Notes: generated by a model from the letters alone, not told the origin. A stretch of 64,000 nt of DNA from JAKPUX01 sp035353815 (GCA_035353815.1 DAOQAG010000003.1:1-64000), one strand, 5' to 3'. Numbered from the stretch's first letter, positions 16,673-26,632 are shown. Program-made: numbers and translations.

Positions 16673-18070
16673 ATGGCCGCATCAGCCCGATATTCCTTCA
16701 ACACCCTGTTTCTGATCTTCGCCATGGTCGTGGCGGTGGCCGCGCTGACCTGGATCGTCCCGGGCGGGGAGTACCAGCGCCACGAGGTGGGCGGCAAGAC
16801 CCTGGTCATCGCCAACACCTTCACCCGGGTCGAAAGCCAACCCCAGGGTCTGATGGCCTTGCTCTCGGCCCCCCTCAAGGGTTTCATCGAGGCCGCCAAG
16901 ATCATCGGCTTTTGCTTCATCATCGGCGGCATCTTCACCATCATCCAGAACACCGGCGCCATCACCGCCGGCGTCAACTGGATGGCCTGGTATTTCAGCC
17001 ACAAGCCGCATATGCAGAAATTCTTCATCCCCGCCACCATGACCCTCTTTTCGGTGGCCGGCACCACCTTCGGCATGTGCGAGGAGACGATGCTCTTCGT
17101 GCCGCTCTTTATGATGCTGGCGATCTCGCTGGGCTACGATTCCCTGGTGGGGACCGCCATTCCCTTCCTCGGCGCCGCCGCAGGATTCGCCGGGGCGGTC
17201 ATCAATCCCTTCACCCTCGGCATCGCTCAGGAGATCGCCCAGCTGCCCCCGCTCTCCGGCTGGGAGTACCGCCTCTTCATCTGGCTCCTGAGCACTTTTT
17301 TCATGATCGCCTTTGTCATGCGCTACGCCCGCAAGGTCAAAGCCGATCCCACCATCAGCCCGGTCTACGAAATCGACTGTGCGCGCGGGCTGCATCCGCA
17401 AGCCGTCGCGCCGGGGCACGCGCGGATGGAAGGCCACCATGCCCGGGTGCTGCTTGCTTTCGCGCTGGCACTGGCACTGCTGGTTTTCGGCGTGATCCGC
17501 TTCGGCTGGGGCATTGTCGAAATGAGCGGGCTCTTTTTCGGCCTGGGTCTGGTCGCCGGTGTGCTCGGCCGGCTCTCGATCGGCGGGATTACCGAGGGCT
17601 TCAAGGCGGGCGCGAAGGACATGATGGGCGTCGCCCTGATCATCGCCTGCGCCCGGGCTATCCTGGTGGTGGCGAATGACGGCAAGATCCTCGATGTCAT
17701 GCTCTATGCGCTGGGCGGCCTCATTTCACATCTGCCGCGCGTCGTCGCCGCCCAGATGATGTTCGTCACCCAGGGCATAATCAACTTTTTTGTTCACAGC
17801 GGCTCGGGCCAGGCGGCCCTGACCATGCCGATCATGTCGCCCCTGGCGGATGTCATCGGCATCACCCGCCAGACCTCGGTGCTCGCCTTCGTCTTCGGCG
17901 AGGGCTGGATTAATCCGATCCTGCCCACCTCCGGGGTAACCATGGGGGTGCTCGGGCTGGCTGGCATCCCATGGGAAAAATGGGCGAAGTGGCTGCTACC
18001 GCTGCAGATCTTCTTTTTCATCCTGGCGCTGTTGCTGCTGATACCGCCGGTCCTGTTGCACTTTCAATAA
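16673..18070 (+). CDS. YfcC-family basic amino acid or peptide carrier
   Basis: A 465-residue inner-membrane carrier of the YfcC/ArcD-like (C4-dicarboxylate anaerobic carrier-like) family, with about 12 hydrophobic segments. Family features include TWIVPGGEY near residue 25, the duplicated re-entrant-loop regions GTTFGMCEETMLFVPL and FFVHSGSGQAALTMPIM, and FGEGWINPILPTSGVTMG. Members are annotated as arginine/ornithine antiporters or short-peptide carriers; specificity cannot be read. It follows the peptidase stop by 9 bp and ends the operon. A GC-rich hairpin lies 27 bp after its stop. Confidence 0.88.
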   Translation: MAASARYSFNTLFLIFAMVVAVAALTWIVPGGEYQRHEVGGKTLVIANTFTRVESQPQGLMALLSAPLKGFIEAAKIIGFCFIIGGIFTIIQNTGAITAGVNWMAWYFSHKPHMQKFFIPATMTLFSVAGTTFGMCEETMLFVPLFMMLAISLGYDSLVGTAIPFLGAAAGFAGAVINPFTLGIAQEIAQLPPLSGWEYRLFIWLLSTFFMIAFVMRYARKVKADPTISPVYEIDCARGLHPQAVAPGHARMEGHHARVLLAFALALALLVFGVIRFGWGIVEMSGLFFGLGLVAGVLGRLSIGGITEGFKAGAKDMMGVALIIACARAILVVANDGKILDVMLYALGGLISHLPRVVAAQMMFVTQGIINFFVHSGSGQAALTMPIMSPLADVIGITRQTSVLAFVFGEGWINPILPTSGVTMGVLGLAGIPWEKWAKWLLPLQIFFFILALLLLIPPVLLHFQ

Positions 18071-18096
18071 TGCTGTCACAACCTGGTCCATAACGC

Positions 18097-18116
18097 CGCC
18101 GTCCGGGCGGACGGCG
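18097..18116 (+). other. hairpin after the YfcC gene
   Basis: CGCCGTCC and GGACGGCG form an 8-bp stem with no following T-run. It may separate or stabilise the two neighbouring transcripts. Confidence 0.4.
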
Positions 18117-18157
18117 AGGCAGAGGCTTCACATTACATCCAACTGGAGGAGGTCTCC

Positions 18158-20140
18158 ATGTCACCCAGATCGTTACGAATTCTGCTGTGCGCGGTGCTGC
18201 TCCTGGGCTTGGCTGCTGCGAGCCAGGCCGTGGTCAATCTCGAGAGCGGCAAGGTCGGCCTGCGCATCAGCGATGCCGGCAGCATCCGGTTTGTCGTGCC
18301 CGGTACGTCCGGCACACGCCAGATCGACCGCATCAACATCATCGCCGCGCTTAATGAAAAAGCGGTTTGCGATTACAACGAGGATCAGGACAAGCTGATC
18401 GCCGCGTATACCATCTCCCCCGCCACCATCGCGGATTTCGAAGGCGGCGCCTTTTACGGCAATGTCTCCAGCAACCTGCCGCCCAACGTCAATTTCCGAC
18501 TGACCGTCTATGTTTGGAAAGATCAGCCCTACGCGATCGCCCGCTACACCGTCATCAATGACTCCTCGGAAATGGCCTCGCTCTATCTGGGCGCGGTCGG
18601 GGTGCCGCGTATCAATGGCAGCTACGGCGGCGAAACCGATAAATGGGATGCGGATCATCATATCGCCTACTGTTTTCGCGGTGCGGAAGCGGGCTACGCC
18701 GGTCTTCGCCTCCTCTCCCAAACCCCCTACTCCTACAAGGCCCTGGACTGGAACGTCTACTCCCCGGCGGATCCTTCCAGCGATGCAGCAACCGACTCCA
18801 CCCGCTATCATCAGACCGCCGATCCCGATTTTGGCCCGGAAATCACCGCGGGCGGAGACGGCTCCATCTTCAGCCTCAATGCCGGTCCGGTGACCCTTGC
18901 GCCGCACGATTCGGTGACCATTTGTTACGGCATTTTTTACGGGGACAGCTATGCGGAGATGGTGGCAGCCGCCGATGCCGCACAAGCCCAGTATTCAATC
19001 AAACTGGCCGCGAATACAGCCGCAACGAATTTCGAAACGGGCAAAATCGGCTTCCGCCTCAGCAATGCCGGCAGTATCCGCCTGATCGTCCCGAACATGT
19101 CCGGTACGCGCCAGATGGAGCGGGTCAACATCATCGCCGCGCTCAACGAGAAAGCGGTGTGCGATTATAACGAAAACCACAATCCCCTGACGGGCACGGT
19201 CCAGTTGACCGTTCCGACCAAATCGGACCTGGAGGGCTTTGTCCATTTCGATAGCCGCTACATCGACGAGGCGGATCCAGCTTCTACACCGCTGCCGCCG
19301 CACATGTCCTTTGATGCCCACTCCTATGTCTGGATGGACCAGCCCTGGATGATCGTCGAGTATACGGTCACCAACGATTCCGCGGAGGCCGGAACCTTTT
19401 ATCTCGGCGCCGTGGTGGTCCCGCGCATCAATGGCAACTATGGCGGCGAAAGCACCAAATACGATGCCGCCAGCCAGACCGCCTACTGCTATCGTGAGGG
19501 CGAAGCCGGATACGCCGGCCTCCGTCTGCTCTCGCATACCCCCTGGTCCTACAAGACCCTGGACTGGGGCGTCTACTCCCCCGAGGATCCCAATAACGAC
19601 GCCGCCACCGATTCGATCCGCTACCACCAGACCGCCGATCCCGGCTTCGACGCCGATCTGCTCGCCGGTGGCGACGGCTCGATCTACAGTCTCAATGCCG
19701 GTGCCTTTACGATACCCGCCCATGGCTCCGTCAAGATCGTCTATGGTGTGATGTATGGCGACTCTTTCGCGGATATGGTGACGGCGTCCAACGCAATGCA
19801 GGTCAAGTATCAAGCGGCTTTCACCACCGCCGTAGAGCTCAAGCCCGGCGAACAGCGCCCCGAGAGCTTTGCCCTGAGCCAGAACTGGCCCAATCCCTTC
19901 AATCCCACGACCGCCATTCGTTTTGAGCTGCAGGAGCGCACGCAAGTCCGCCTCGCGGTTTACAACCTCAACGGTCAACTCATCAGCGTGGTGGCCGACG
20001 GCCTCTATTCCGCCGGCGCCCATCAGGTGAGCTGGGATGGCCGGGACGCGGCCGGACATAATGCCGCCGCCGGCATCTACTTCTATCGTCTCCAGGCGGG
20101 GGCGCAAAGCTGGACCAAAAAGATGACCCTGGTGCGTTAA
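18158..20140 (+). CDS. secreted protein with two tandem homologous domains and FlgD-like tail
   Basis: A 660-residue exported protein: signal peptide (about 1-24), two copies of a ~270-residue beta-rich domain (about 25-295 and 296-565), then the sorting tail (NWPNPFNPTTAIRFEL, WDGRDAAGHNA, AGIYFYRLQ). The duplication is plain: GKVGLRISDAGSIRFVVP in copy one and GKIGFRLSNAGSIRLIVP in copy two; INIIAALNEKAVCDYNE occurs in both, as does YHQTADP. I do not recognise the domain family. A strong RBS (GGAGGAGG) marks the start. It heads a co-directional block with the TonB receptor, another tailed protein and PorV, so a surface-exposed substrate-binding or structural role is likely. Confidence 0.8.
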   Translation: MSPRSLRILLCAVLLLGLAAASQAVVNLESGKVGLRISDAGSIRFVVPGTSGTRQIDRINIIAALNEKAVCDYNEDQDKLIAAYTISPATIADFEGGAFYGNVSSNLPPNVNFRLTVYVWKDQPYAIARYTVINDSSEMASLYLGAVGVPRINGSYGGETDKWDADHHIAYCFRGAEAGYAGLRLLSQTPYSYKALDWNVYSPADPSSDAATDSTRYHQTADPDFGPEITAGGDGSIFSLNAGPVTLAPHDSVTICYGIFYGDSYAEMVAAADAAQAQYSIKLAANTAATNFETGKIGFRLSNAGSIRLIVPNMSGTRQMERVNIIAALNEKAVCDYNENHNPLTGTVQLTVPTKSDLEGFVHFDSRYIDEADPASTPLPPHMSFDAHSYVWMDQPWMIVEYTVTNDSAEAGTFYLGAVVVPRINGNYGGESTKYDAASQTAYCYREGEAGYAGLRLLSHTPWSYKTLDWGVYSPEDPNNDAATDSIRYHQTADPGFDADLLAGGDGSIYSLNAGAFTIPAHGSVKIVYGVMYGDSFADMVTASNAMQVKYQAAFTTAVELKPGEQRPESFALSQNWPNPFNPTTAIRFELQERTQVRLAVYNLNGQLISVVADGLYSAGAHQVSWDGRDAAGHNAAAGIYFYRLQAGAQSWTKKMTLVR

Positions 20141-20169
20141 ACCACGCCCGGCGATGGAATCACAACCCA

Positions 20170-20200
20170 GGCCGGGGCTGCTGCGAAGAGCGCCCCGGCC
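20170..20200 (+). other. strong hairpin upstream of the TonB receptor gene
   Basis: GGCCGGGGC pairs with GCCCCGGCC around a 13-nt loop in the 95-bp gap between two co-directional genes. There is no T-tract, so it may adjust the relative mRNA levels of the two genes rather than stop transcription. Confidence 0.4.
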
Positions 20201-20235
20201 GCCATTTCCTCAGTCGAACCGATGAGGGTGTCCCG

Positions 20236-22701
20236 ATGAACAAATACCGGATTCTTTTTCTCCTGCTCGTCCCCGCCCTGCTCTATGCCGGCGTCACTGG
20301 CAAGGTGGCCGGAACGATCACGGATGCGCAGACCGGCGAGCCTTTGCCCGGAGCCAACATCCAGATCGCCGGCACCAGCCTCGGCGCGGTCTCGGACATA
20401 CATGGCCAATACATCATCCTTAATGTCCCGCCCGGCGTCGTCGCCGCCAAAATCAGCTTCGTCGGCTATGAGACCCAGGTCGTGACCAACCTGCGCATCA
20501 TGATCGATCTGACCACCAACGTCACGGTCAAGCTCCGGCCTTCGGCTGTCCAGATGAAAGAGGTGGTGATCATCGCCGACAAGCCGATGATCCAGAAAGA
20601 CCTCACCAGCTCCGGCGCGACGATGCGCCGCGAGGAGATCGCCAGCCTGCCGGTCACCGAGTTCACCGATGTGCTCGCCCTGCAGGCCGGCGTCACCGAT
20701 ATGGGCGGCTCGCTCCATTTGCGCGGCGGCCGCTCCAACGAGGTCGGCTTTATGATCGACGGTATGTATGTGCAGGACCCCCTCCTCGGCCGTATGATCA
20801 CCCAGATCAACAATGACGCCATCCAGGAATTGAACCTGCTCAGCGGCACCTATAATGCCGAATATGGCAATGCTCTCAGCGGCATCGTCAACATCGTCAC
20901 CCGCGACGGCGGCGATTCCCATTCCGGCAACCTCGAATATCGCTCCAGCCAGTTCGGCATCGGCCGCTTCAGCGACCTCGAGGAAAACCGGCTCAATGGC
21001 AGCCTCGGCGGCCCCCTCTTTTTTAAAAAGCTCAAATACTTCATCACCGGTGAACAGAACCACAAGGGCAGCTACCTCCCCTTTGGCTACAATCTCAGCA
21101 AAACCCTTTTCGGCAAGCTCTCCTACCAGATGACACCGAAAATGAAATTCACCCTGAGCAACCGCGCCGCCAGCTCTCGCTACCAGCGCTACAGCCATGC
21201 CTACAAATACATCCCGGACCAGTATCTGCGCAACCGCACCCGCACCAACCAGACCCTGCTGATGGTCAATCAAAGCCTCAAGTCCAATCTCTTCTATGAC
21301 ATGCGTCTGTCCTTCCTCGATGAAAAATACTATTCAGGCATCGATAAGGATACCTCCAGCTATCTCAGCGCCACCGAAGCCGAATACCTTCCCTGGGCGG
21401 GAGATGGCTACGAGTTTTACGCCAAATCCGATTATCCTGAAATGTTCGACAACCACAACAAGACCGCCGATTTCAAGACCGACATGGTTTGGCAGGCCAA
21501 CAAGATCAACGAGGTCAAGTTCGGTGTGCAGTACCGCAAGCACTGGCTCAAACTCTTCTACGTCTACGATCCCAAGCGCAATTATCCTTACCTCAACGAC
21601 TATAATATCAAACCCTTCGAGGCGGCCGGCTATATCCAGGACAAGATCGAGTTTCCCTACCTGATCATCAATCTCGGCTTGCGCTATGATTATTTCAACG
21701 CCAATGCCACCTTCCGCGAGGATCCGCTCTCCCAGGACAAGCTGGTTACAGTCAAGGCGCGTACCCAGATCAGCCCCCGCCTCGGCATCGCCCATCCGGT
21801 CTCCGACCGTACCAAGATCCACTTCGCCTATGGCCACTTTTTCCAGAATCCGGAATACCAATTCCTTTTCGAGAACCGCCAGTATGACCTGAATGTGCGC
21901 GAGCCGCTCTTCGGCCAGGCCAACCTCGATGCCCAAAAGACCGTGGCCTATGAGGTCGGTGTCTCGCACCAGTTCTCCGATCGCATCGCCGCGCATCTTA
22001 CTGCGCATTACAAGGATATCACCGATTACATCGGCACCAAATACTATGAGGCCTTTTCCGGCAATACCGGCCGCTTTGTCGGTTACACGGTTTACGTCAA
22101 CGAGGATTATGCCAACGACAAAGGCTTCGAGATCAATGTCGAGGTGCGCCAGGGCCGCTATTTCGGCGGCGGTTTGAGCTATACCTACTCCATCGCCAAG
22201 GGCAGTGCCTCCTCTGAGGCGGAGCAGTATCCCGGCACCGACGAAAGCACCAAACTCTACTATCTCGACTGGGATCAGCGTCATAACCTCAGCATGCAAA
22301 CCTATTTCCGCATTCCGAAGGACGAGGGTCCGCTCCTCTTCGGCAAGCATCTGCTCGCCAACACCGATTACAGTGTGGTGCTCAGGGCGGCCTCGGGATT
22401 TCCCTATACGCCGAGCGGCCGCGATATCGGCTTTGTCGACAAGAATTCGCTGCGCCGGCCCGGCACCTACACCATGGATCTGGAGGTGGGCAAGGAGCTC
22501 GCGATCGGCCGCGGCATCAGGCTGCGCGCGTTTGCCGAATGCCTGAACCTCACCAACCATCGCAACATCCTCTATGTCTATGGTGATACCGGCAGCCCCG
22601 ATTTCACCCTGGTCGGCGGCTATTCGAACGAATACATGCGCGATCCCTCCAATTACGGCCCGCCGCGAAGCATCCGGCTGGGATTGGGTCTGCAGCGCTA
22701 A
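20236..22701 (+). CDS. TonB-dependent receptor with carboxypeptidase-regulatory-like domain
   Basis: An 821-residue outer-membrane receptor. Signal peptide, then a CarboxypepD_reg-like beta-sandwich (about 22-105; GKVAGTITDAQTGEPLPGAN, 'GQYIILNVPPG'), a plug domain (about 115-225; RGGRSNEVGFMIDGMYVQDP, then GTYNAEYGNALSGIVNIVTR) and a 22-strand barrel ending in an aromatic-poor LGLGLQR. This is the SusC-like style used in FCB bacteria to import oligosaccharides, peptides or cofactors, but no SusD partner is adjacent. A start with GAGGG upstream is used. It lies 44 bp before the next gene and probably forms one transcript with 22746 and 25552. Confidence 0.92.
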   Translation: MNKYRILFLLLVPALLYAGVTGKVAGTITDAQTGEPLPGANIQIAGTSLGAVSDIHGQYIILNVPPGVVAAKISFVGYETQVVTNLRIMIDLTTNVTVKLRPSAVQMKEVVIIADKPMIQKDLTSSGATMRREEIASLPVTEFTDVLALQAGVTDMGGSLHLRGGRSNEVGFMIDGMYVQDPLLGRMITQINNDAIQELNLLSGTYNAEYGNALSGIVNIVTRDGGDSHSGNLEYRSSQFGIGRFSDLEENRLNGSLGGPLFFKKLKYFITGEQNHKGSYLPFGYNLSKTLFGKLSYQMTPKMKFTLSNRAASSRYQRYSHAYKYIPDQYLRNRTRTNQTLLMVNQSLKSNLFYDMRLSFLDEKYYSGIDKDTSSYLSATEAEYLPWAGDGYEFYAKSDYPEMFDNHNKTADFKTDMVWQANKINEVKFGVQYRKHWLKLFYVYDPKRNYPYLNDYNIKPFEAAGYIQDKIEFPYLIINLGLRYDYFNANATFREDPLSQDKLVTVKARTQISPRLGIAHPVSDRTKIHFAYGHFFQNPEYQFLFENRQYDLNVREPLFGQANLDAQKTVAYEVGVSHQFSDRIAAHLTAHYKDITDYIGTKYYEAFSGNTGRFVGYTVYVNEDYANDKGFEINVEVRQGRYFGGGLSYTYSIAKGSASSEAEQYPGTDESTKLYYLDWDQRHNLSMQTYFRIPKDEGPLLFGKHLLANTDYSVVLRAASGFPYTPSGRDIGFVDKNSLRRPGTYTMDLEVGKELAIGRGIRLRAFAECLNLTNHRNILYVYGDTGSPDFTLVGGYSNEYMRDPSNYGPPRSIRLGLGLQR

Positions 22702-22745
22702 AGCAAACAGCACCTGCCAACCATCTGTCAAACTGGTGGAGTAGA

Positions 22746-25541
22746 ATGAAGAAAATTGCATACCTGATCTTCGCGCTGGCTTGCCTGACCAGCCTGGCGC
22801 TGGCCCAGCACACAGGGAAGGATAAAGAGCAGGAGGAGGCCCGCCTGGAGAAATCCGCGGGCGTCGTCGACCGTGCCGGCGGGACCCACAACGCCAGCAA
22901 CATCGGCCTCTTTTTCGAGAACCGCGGCAAGCTCTATCCCCGGCGCCTCACCCAGGGCCCTTCGGGCGAGTTCCCCATCGGCTCGGGTAAAAATTATGTC
23001 TACCGCATCAATCCGATGATCGGCATCCCCGGCAACGTCGTGCAGGGGCGCTATACCACCGACGAGGAGTGGGAGGCGGTCGGCGGCTATCACAACTCTT
23101 CCTATGCCAAAATCGCCTTCAGCGACAATCCCCTCAGCTGGAACCCCGACCTGGGATGGCCGGTCAAGGACCAGGCAGGCAATCCGGTGATCAAATCGGA
23201 CCAGGACAGTTACTGCGTCTACGATGACAACAACAACACCGTCGCCCCCCTGGGACTTGAAGTCCGTCAGACCGGCTACGCCTTTGGCGTCAAGTTCGCC
23301 CAGAATCTTATTTTTTACAAATTCGAGCTGCTCAACAAGGGACCCCGCGACCTCGACAGTCTCTATTTTGACATGTACGTCGACATCGATATCGGCGATG
23401 TCAGCGGCGGTCTGCCCGAATATGAAGATGACAAACTCGATTTCGACAAGGCCAACAATTTCGTCTATTTTTACGACGACGGCTTTTCGGGCGAGTGGAC
23501 CGGCGGGGTTACCGGCTACTTTGGCGTGGCCTTTCTGCGTACCCCCAAGGTCAACGGGATCGAGCTGGGCGTCACCGACATGCACTACAACCTCTACGAC
23601 GATGACCGCGACGACGACAGCCTGCAATACGCCATCTTTTCGAGCAACCCCGGTCTGATCCGCCCGCAGTCCCTGGTGCCTTTTTATTTCCACCAGGGTA
23701 GCAATCCGACCCGCCATTATGATAACCCGGCCACGATCCCGGCCTCAGGCCTTGACCTCACCAGCAACATGGCCTCCGGCCCCTATCACCTCGGCCGCGG
23801 CGATACCCTCACCTTTTACACGGCCCTCGTGGCGGGCAACAACAAGGAGGAGCTCTACACCTACCTGAAATCGGCGCAAAAGATCCTCGCCTATAATTTT
23901 GATATCGCCAAGCCGCCGGCAACCCCTACCCTCAGCGCCCACGCCGGGGATGGCTATGTGACCCTCTACTGGGATGACGCCGCCGAGCATTCCCTTGATA
24001 ATTACTCCGGCGAGTACGACTTTGAGGGGTACCGCATCTATCGCAGCGTCGACAAGGGCCTGCACTGGGATCAACTGGACCGTAATGTCGATCCCAGCGT
24101 CGGTGTTACTCCCGTGCCCGTCGCCAAATATGACCTTGTCAACAACATCGGCCTGGATCTCGGGCTGCAGCACAGCTTTACCGACACCACGGTGACCAAC
24201 GGCTACACCTACTGGTATACCATCACCGCCTATGACCGCGGTGATGCCTCCGTGGAGAGTCTGGAAAGCCCCAAGGGCAATTCGCCGGAGGCTCTCAATA
24301 CCGAAGAGGTCATTCCCGCGTCCGCCGCCTCCAATCGTACGCCGGTCACCACCTACCCGGTCGAGCATCCCGCGGGCAAGTCCAATTATCAGCTCGATGT
24401 CCAGCCCGTGGATGCGGATTCCTTGGGCGAGCGCTCGTACAAGCTCAAATTTACCTACTGGCAGCAAACCACCTTCGGAACCCTCAAGACCCGAATCACC
24501 CCGATCATCAGTGACTCGAACTACGCCACCGGTACCCACATCGGTGTCGAGTTCGCTGCGCCCAATTCGCTGCATCTGATCGATCTGGCGACCGGAGATT
24601 ATATCGGCTCCGATCCGCGCAGCTACCGCTCCGGCATCACCTATTCGATCAACAAGGGCTTGAAGCTCAAGATCGAGGATCCCGATCCCGCCGCCGCGGC
24701 GCAGTATCTCCCCAAGGCCGGCGACTATCTCACCCTCTTTTTCTGCGTTCAGGCCGTTCGCAGCGACGGCAAGGTGGTCACTTCGCCCCAGCCTCTCTTC
24801 TATGATAAGCCCTTCGCCACCAGCGACGGCGTCATTTTCAGCCTCAATCCCCCGGCCTACATCCAGAGCATCTCGCGCATCGGCGGCACCGATCAGCTCG
24901 ACATCACCTTCTCGGTGTCGGATGCGGCCTCGGTGGTCGCGGCGAGTTATCAGATCGCCACCACCCTCAAAGGCACGGATGCCGCGGGTCAGGGCGTGAT
25001 CTCCCTTCTGATCACCCGGAGCGGCAGCGAGGTCAAGGCCGATTCCCTGCATGACGGCGACACCTTCGATTTCGACGGCCTCACCGGCAAGGTCTCCTTT
25101 TCCGCGAAAAATCCTCCGGGGCCGGGCAATCTCTTCGCCCTCGTGACCGTCGTCCCCCTGCTGCCCTCGCTCAGGGACAGTTATGCCTTCAGAATCAAGG
25201 GCGCAACCCTTACCGCAGCCCGTCCCCATAACGAGCTGGAACGCATCCGCGTCGTCCCCAATCCCTATGCCGTGGCCTCCCTGTACGAGCCCGAATACGG
25301 CGAGCTGCGCAAGGAGCCGCTGCGCCAGATCCAGTTCATCAACCTGCCTGAACAATGCACCATCTATATCTACAGCGTGGCGGGGGACCGCGTCAAGACC
25401 ATCGAGCACCAGGCGCCCAACGGCACCGAGGTCTGGGATCTGCGCGCGGAGGGAGGACGGGAGATCGCTCCCGGCGTCTATCTCTACATCGTCAAGACCG
25501 CCGGGGCACAGTACAAGAATACCTTTGCCGTGATCAAGTAG
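22746..25541 (+). CDS. large secreted protein with FN3-like region and sorting tail
   Basis: A 931-residue exported protein beginning with a clear signal peptide (IFALACLTSLALAQ). The middle contains a fibronectin-III-like stretch (about 395-520; PATPTLSAHAGDGYVTLYWD, YEGYRIYRS-type pattern, YTYWYTITAYDRG). The C-terminus (RVVPNPYAVASLYEP, YIYSVAGDRVKTI, APGVYLYIV) is the FlgD-like secretion/anchoring tail. No catalytic motif is visible. The same layout is common in Ignavibacteria/Calditrichota-type genomes next to a TonB receptor and a PorV protein. RBS GGTGGAG precedes the ATG. The likely role is a surface component of an uptake or adhesion complex (inference). Confidence 0.8.
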   Translation: MKKIAYLIFALACLTSLALAQHTGKDKEQEEARLEKSAGVVDRAGGTHNASNIGLFFENRGKLYPRRLTQGPSGEFPIGSGKNYVYRINPMIGIPGNVVQGRYTTDEEWEAVGGYHNSSYAKIAFSDNPLSWNPDLGWPVKDQAGNPVIKSDQDSYCVYDDNNNTVAPLGLEVRQTGYAFGVKFAQNLIFYKFELLNKGPRDLDSLYFDMYVDIDIGDVSGGLPEYEDDKLDFDKANNFVYFYDDGFSGEWTGGVTGYFGVAFLRTPKVNGIELGVTDMHYNLYDDDRDDDSLQYAIFSSNPGLIRPQSLVPFYFHQGSNPTRHYDNPATIPASGLDLTSNMASGPYHLGRGDTLTFYTALVAGNNKEELYTYLKSAQKILAYNFDIAKPPATPTLSAHAGDGYVTLYWDDAAEHSLDNYSGEYDFEGYRIYRSVDKGLHWDQLDRNVDPSVGVTPVPVAKYDLVNNIGLDLGLQHSFTDTTVTNGYTYWYTITAYDRGDASVESLESPKGNSPEALNTEEVIPASAASNRTPVTTYPVEHPAGKSNYQLDVQPVDADSLGERSYKLKFTYWQQTTFGTLKTRITPIISDSNYATGTHIGVEFAAPNSLHLIDLATGDYIGSDPRSYRSGITYSINKGLKLKIEDPDPAAAAQYLPKAGDYLTLFFCVQAVRSDGKVVTSPQPLFYDKPFATSDGVIFSLNPPAYIQSISRIGGTDQLDITFSVSDAASVVAASYQIATTLKGTDAAGQGVISLLITRSGSEVKADSLHDGDTFDFDGLTGKVSFSAKNPPGPGNLFALVTVVPLLPSLRDSYAFRIKGATLTAARPHNELERIRVVPNPYAVASLYEPEYGELRKEPLRQIQFINLPEQCTIYIYSVAGDRVKTIEHQAPNGTEVWDLRAEGGREIAPGVYLYIVKTAGAQYKNTFAVIK

Positions 25542-25551
25542 GGAGGGCAGA

Positions 25552-26550
25552 ATGAAGACGATCAAACGATGGATCCCGGTGGCCCTTCTGACCTGGCAGA
25601 TGACGGCTTGGGGACAAAATCCCAACCTCGGCACCAGCGGGGCCCAGTTTCTCAAAATTCCGGTAAGCGCCCGCGCCGCGGCCATGGGCGGGGCCTACGT
25701 CGCCATCTGCGGCGATGCCACCGCCCCCTTCTGGAATCCGGCGGGCATCACCCGCGTCAAAACCCATGCCACCCATTTTTCGCATACGCGCTGGCTCGAT
25801 ACCTTCGATTTCAATGCCGCATCGTATGTGTATAACGGCGGCACCTTCGGCACCCTGGCCGCCAGCGTCACCATGCTCGGCGTCGACCAGATGGAAATCA
25901 CCAGCGAAAGCGAACCCAACGGCACCGGCGAATTTTTCGACGCCCAGGACGTCGCCGTGGCCCTGAGCTACGGCCGCGAACTGACCGACCGCTTCCGCGT
26001 CGGCCTGACCGGACGGTTCGTGCAGCAGCGCATCTGGAACGAAAGCGCCAAAGGGGTGGCCTTCGATGTCGGCACCCAGTACCAGCTGCCTTTCCGCAAC
26101 CTCACCATCGCCATGTGCATGAGCAATTTCGGCGGGGACATGAAGTACAGCGGCTCCGACCTCGGCGTCAAATGGGACGGGGACGATTATCTCCCCAACC
26201 GCCTCGTGCCCACGCAGCTCGAGACGGAAACCTTCGCCCTGCCCCTCAATTTCGCCTTCGGCATCGCCATGGACCTCTTCCGCACCTCTTATGCCAAAGG
26301 GATCGTCGCCCTCGATGCCGTCCACCCCAACGATAACAAGGAGCGTATCCACCTCGGCACAGAGCTCACCTTCTTCGACCGCCTCGCCCTGCGCGCCGGC
26401 TACAAGGTCAACATGGATGAGGAACTCTGGGATGTCGGCTTTGGCGTGAATGCCTTTTCCCTCGGCATCCCGCTGAGCTGCGACTACAGCTACTCCGCCT
26501 ATGACATCCTCCCCGATGTGCACCGCTTCTCGTTCGGACTCTCCTTCTGA
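25552..26550 (+). CDS. PorV/PorQ-family outer-membrane beta-barrel protein
   Basis: A 332-residue outer-membrane barrel of the FadL-like PorV family. The N-terminus is diagnostic: after the signal peptide come GTSGAQFLKIPVSARAAAMG and GDATAPFWNPAGI. Alternating hydrophobic strands continue to a terminal aromatic (RFSFGLSF). PorV shuttles or retains type IX secretion substrates at the outer membrane, consistent with the many tailed proteins in this window, although no other secretion gene is present here. It starts 10 bp after the preceding stop with RBS GGGAGG. Confidence 0.9.
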   Translation: MKTIKRWIPVALLTWQMTAWGQNPNLGTSGAQFLKIPVSARAAAMGGAYVAICGDATAPFWNPAGITRVKTHATHFSHTRWLDTFDFNAASYVYNGGTFGTLAASVTMLGVDQMEITSESEPNGTGEFFDAQDVAVALSYGRELTDRFRVGLTGRFVQQRIWNESAKGVAFDVGTQYQLPFRNLTIAMCMSNFGGDMKYSGSDLGVKWDGDDYLPNRLVPTQLETETFALPLNFAFGIAMDLFRTSYAKGIVALDAVHPNDNKERIHLGTELTFFDRLALRAGYKVNMDEELWDVGFGVNAFSLGIPLSCDYSYSAYDILPDVHRFSFGLSF

Positions 26551-26576
26551 AGTACTGAATCCTGCGGGTAAAAAAA

Positions 26577-26613
26577 TCGCTCCCACCCGGGCCGGCCGGC
26601 CGGGTGGGAGCGA
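26577..26613 (-). terminator. intrinsic terminator of the M14/racemase transcript
   Basis: A 13-bp stem (TCGCTCCCACCCG with CGGGTGGGAGCGA); on the minus strand it is followed by a run of seven T. It sits between the convergent PorV-like and M14 genes and could also slow plus-strand transcription. Confidence 0.8.
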
Positions 26614-26632
26614 AATCCCCTTTGCATCTTGT

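Noticed and set aside
23745..25685. Large minus-strand ORF opposite the 931-residue protein
   Set aside because: Low-complexity composition, no domain, and fully overlapped by a well-supported gene.
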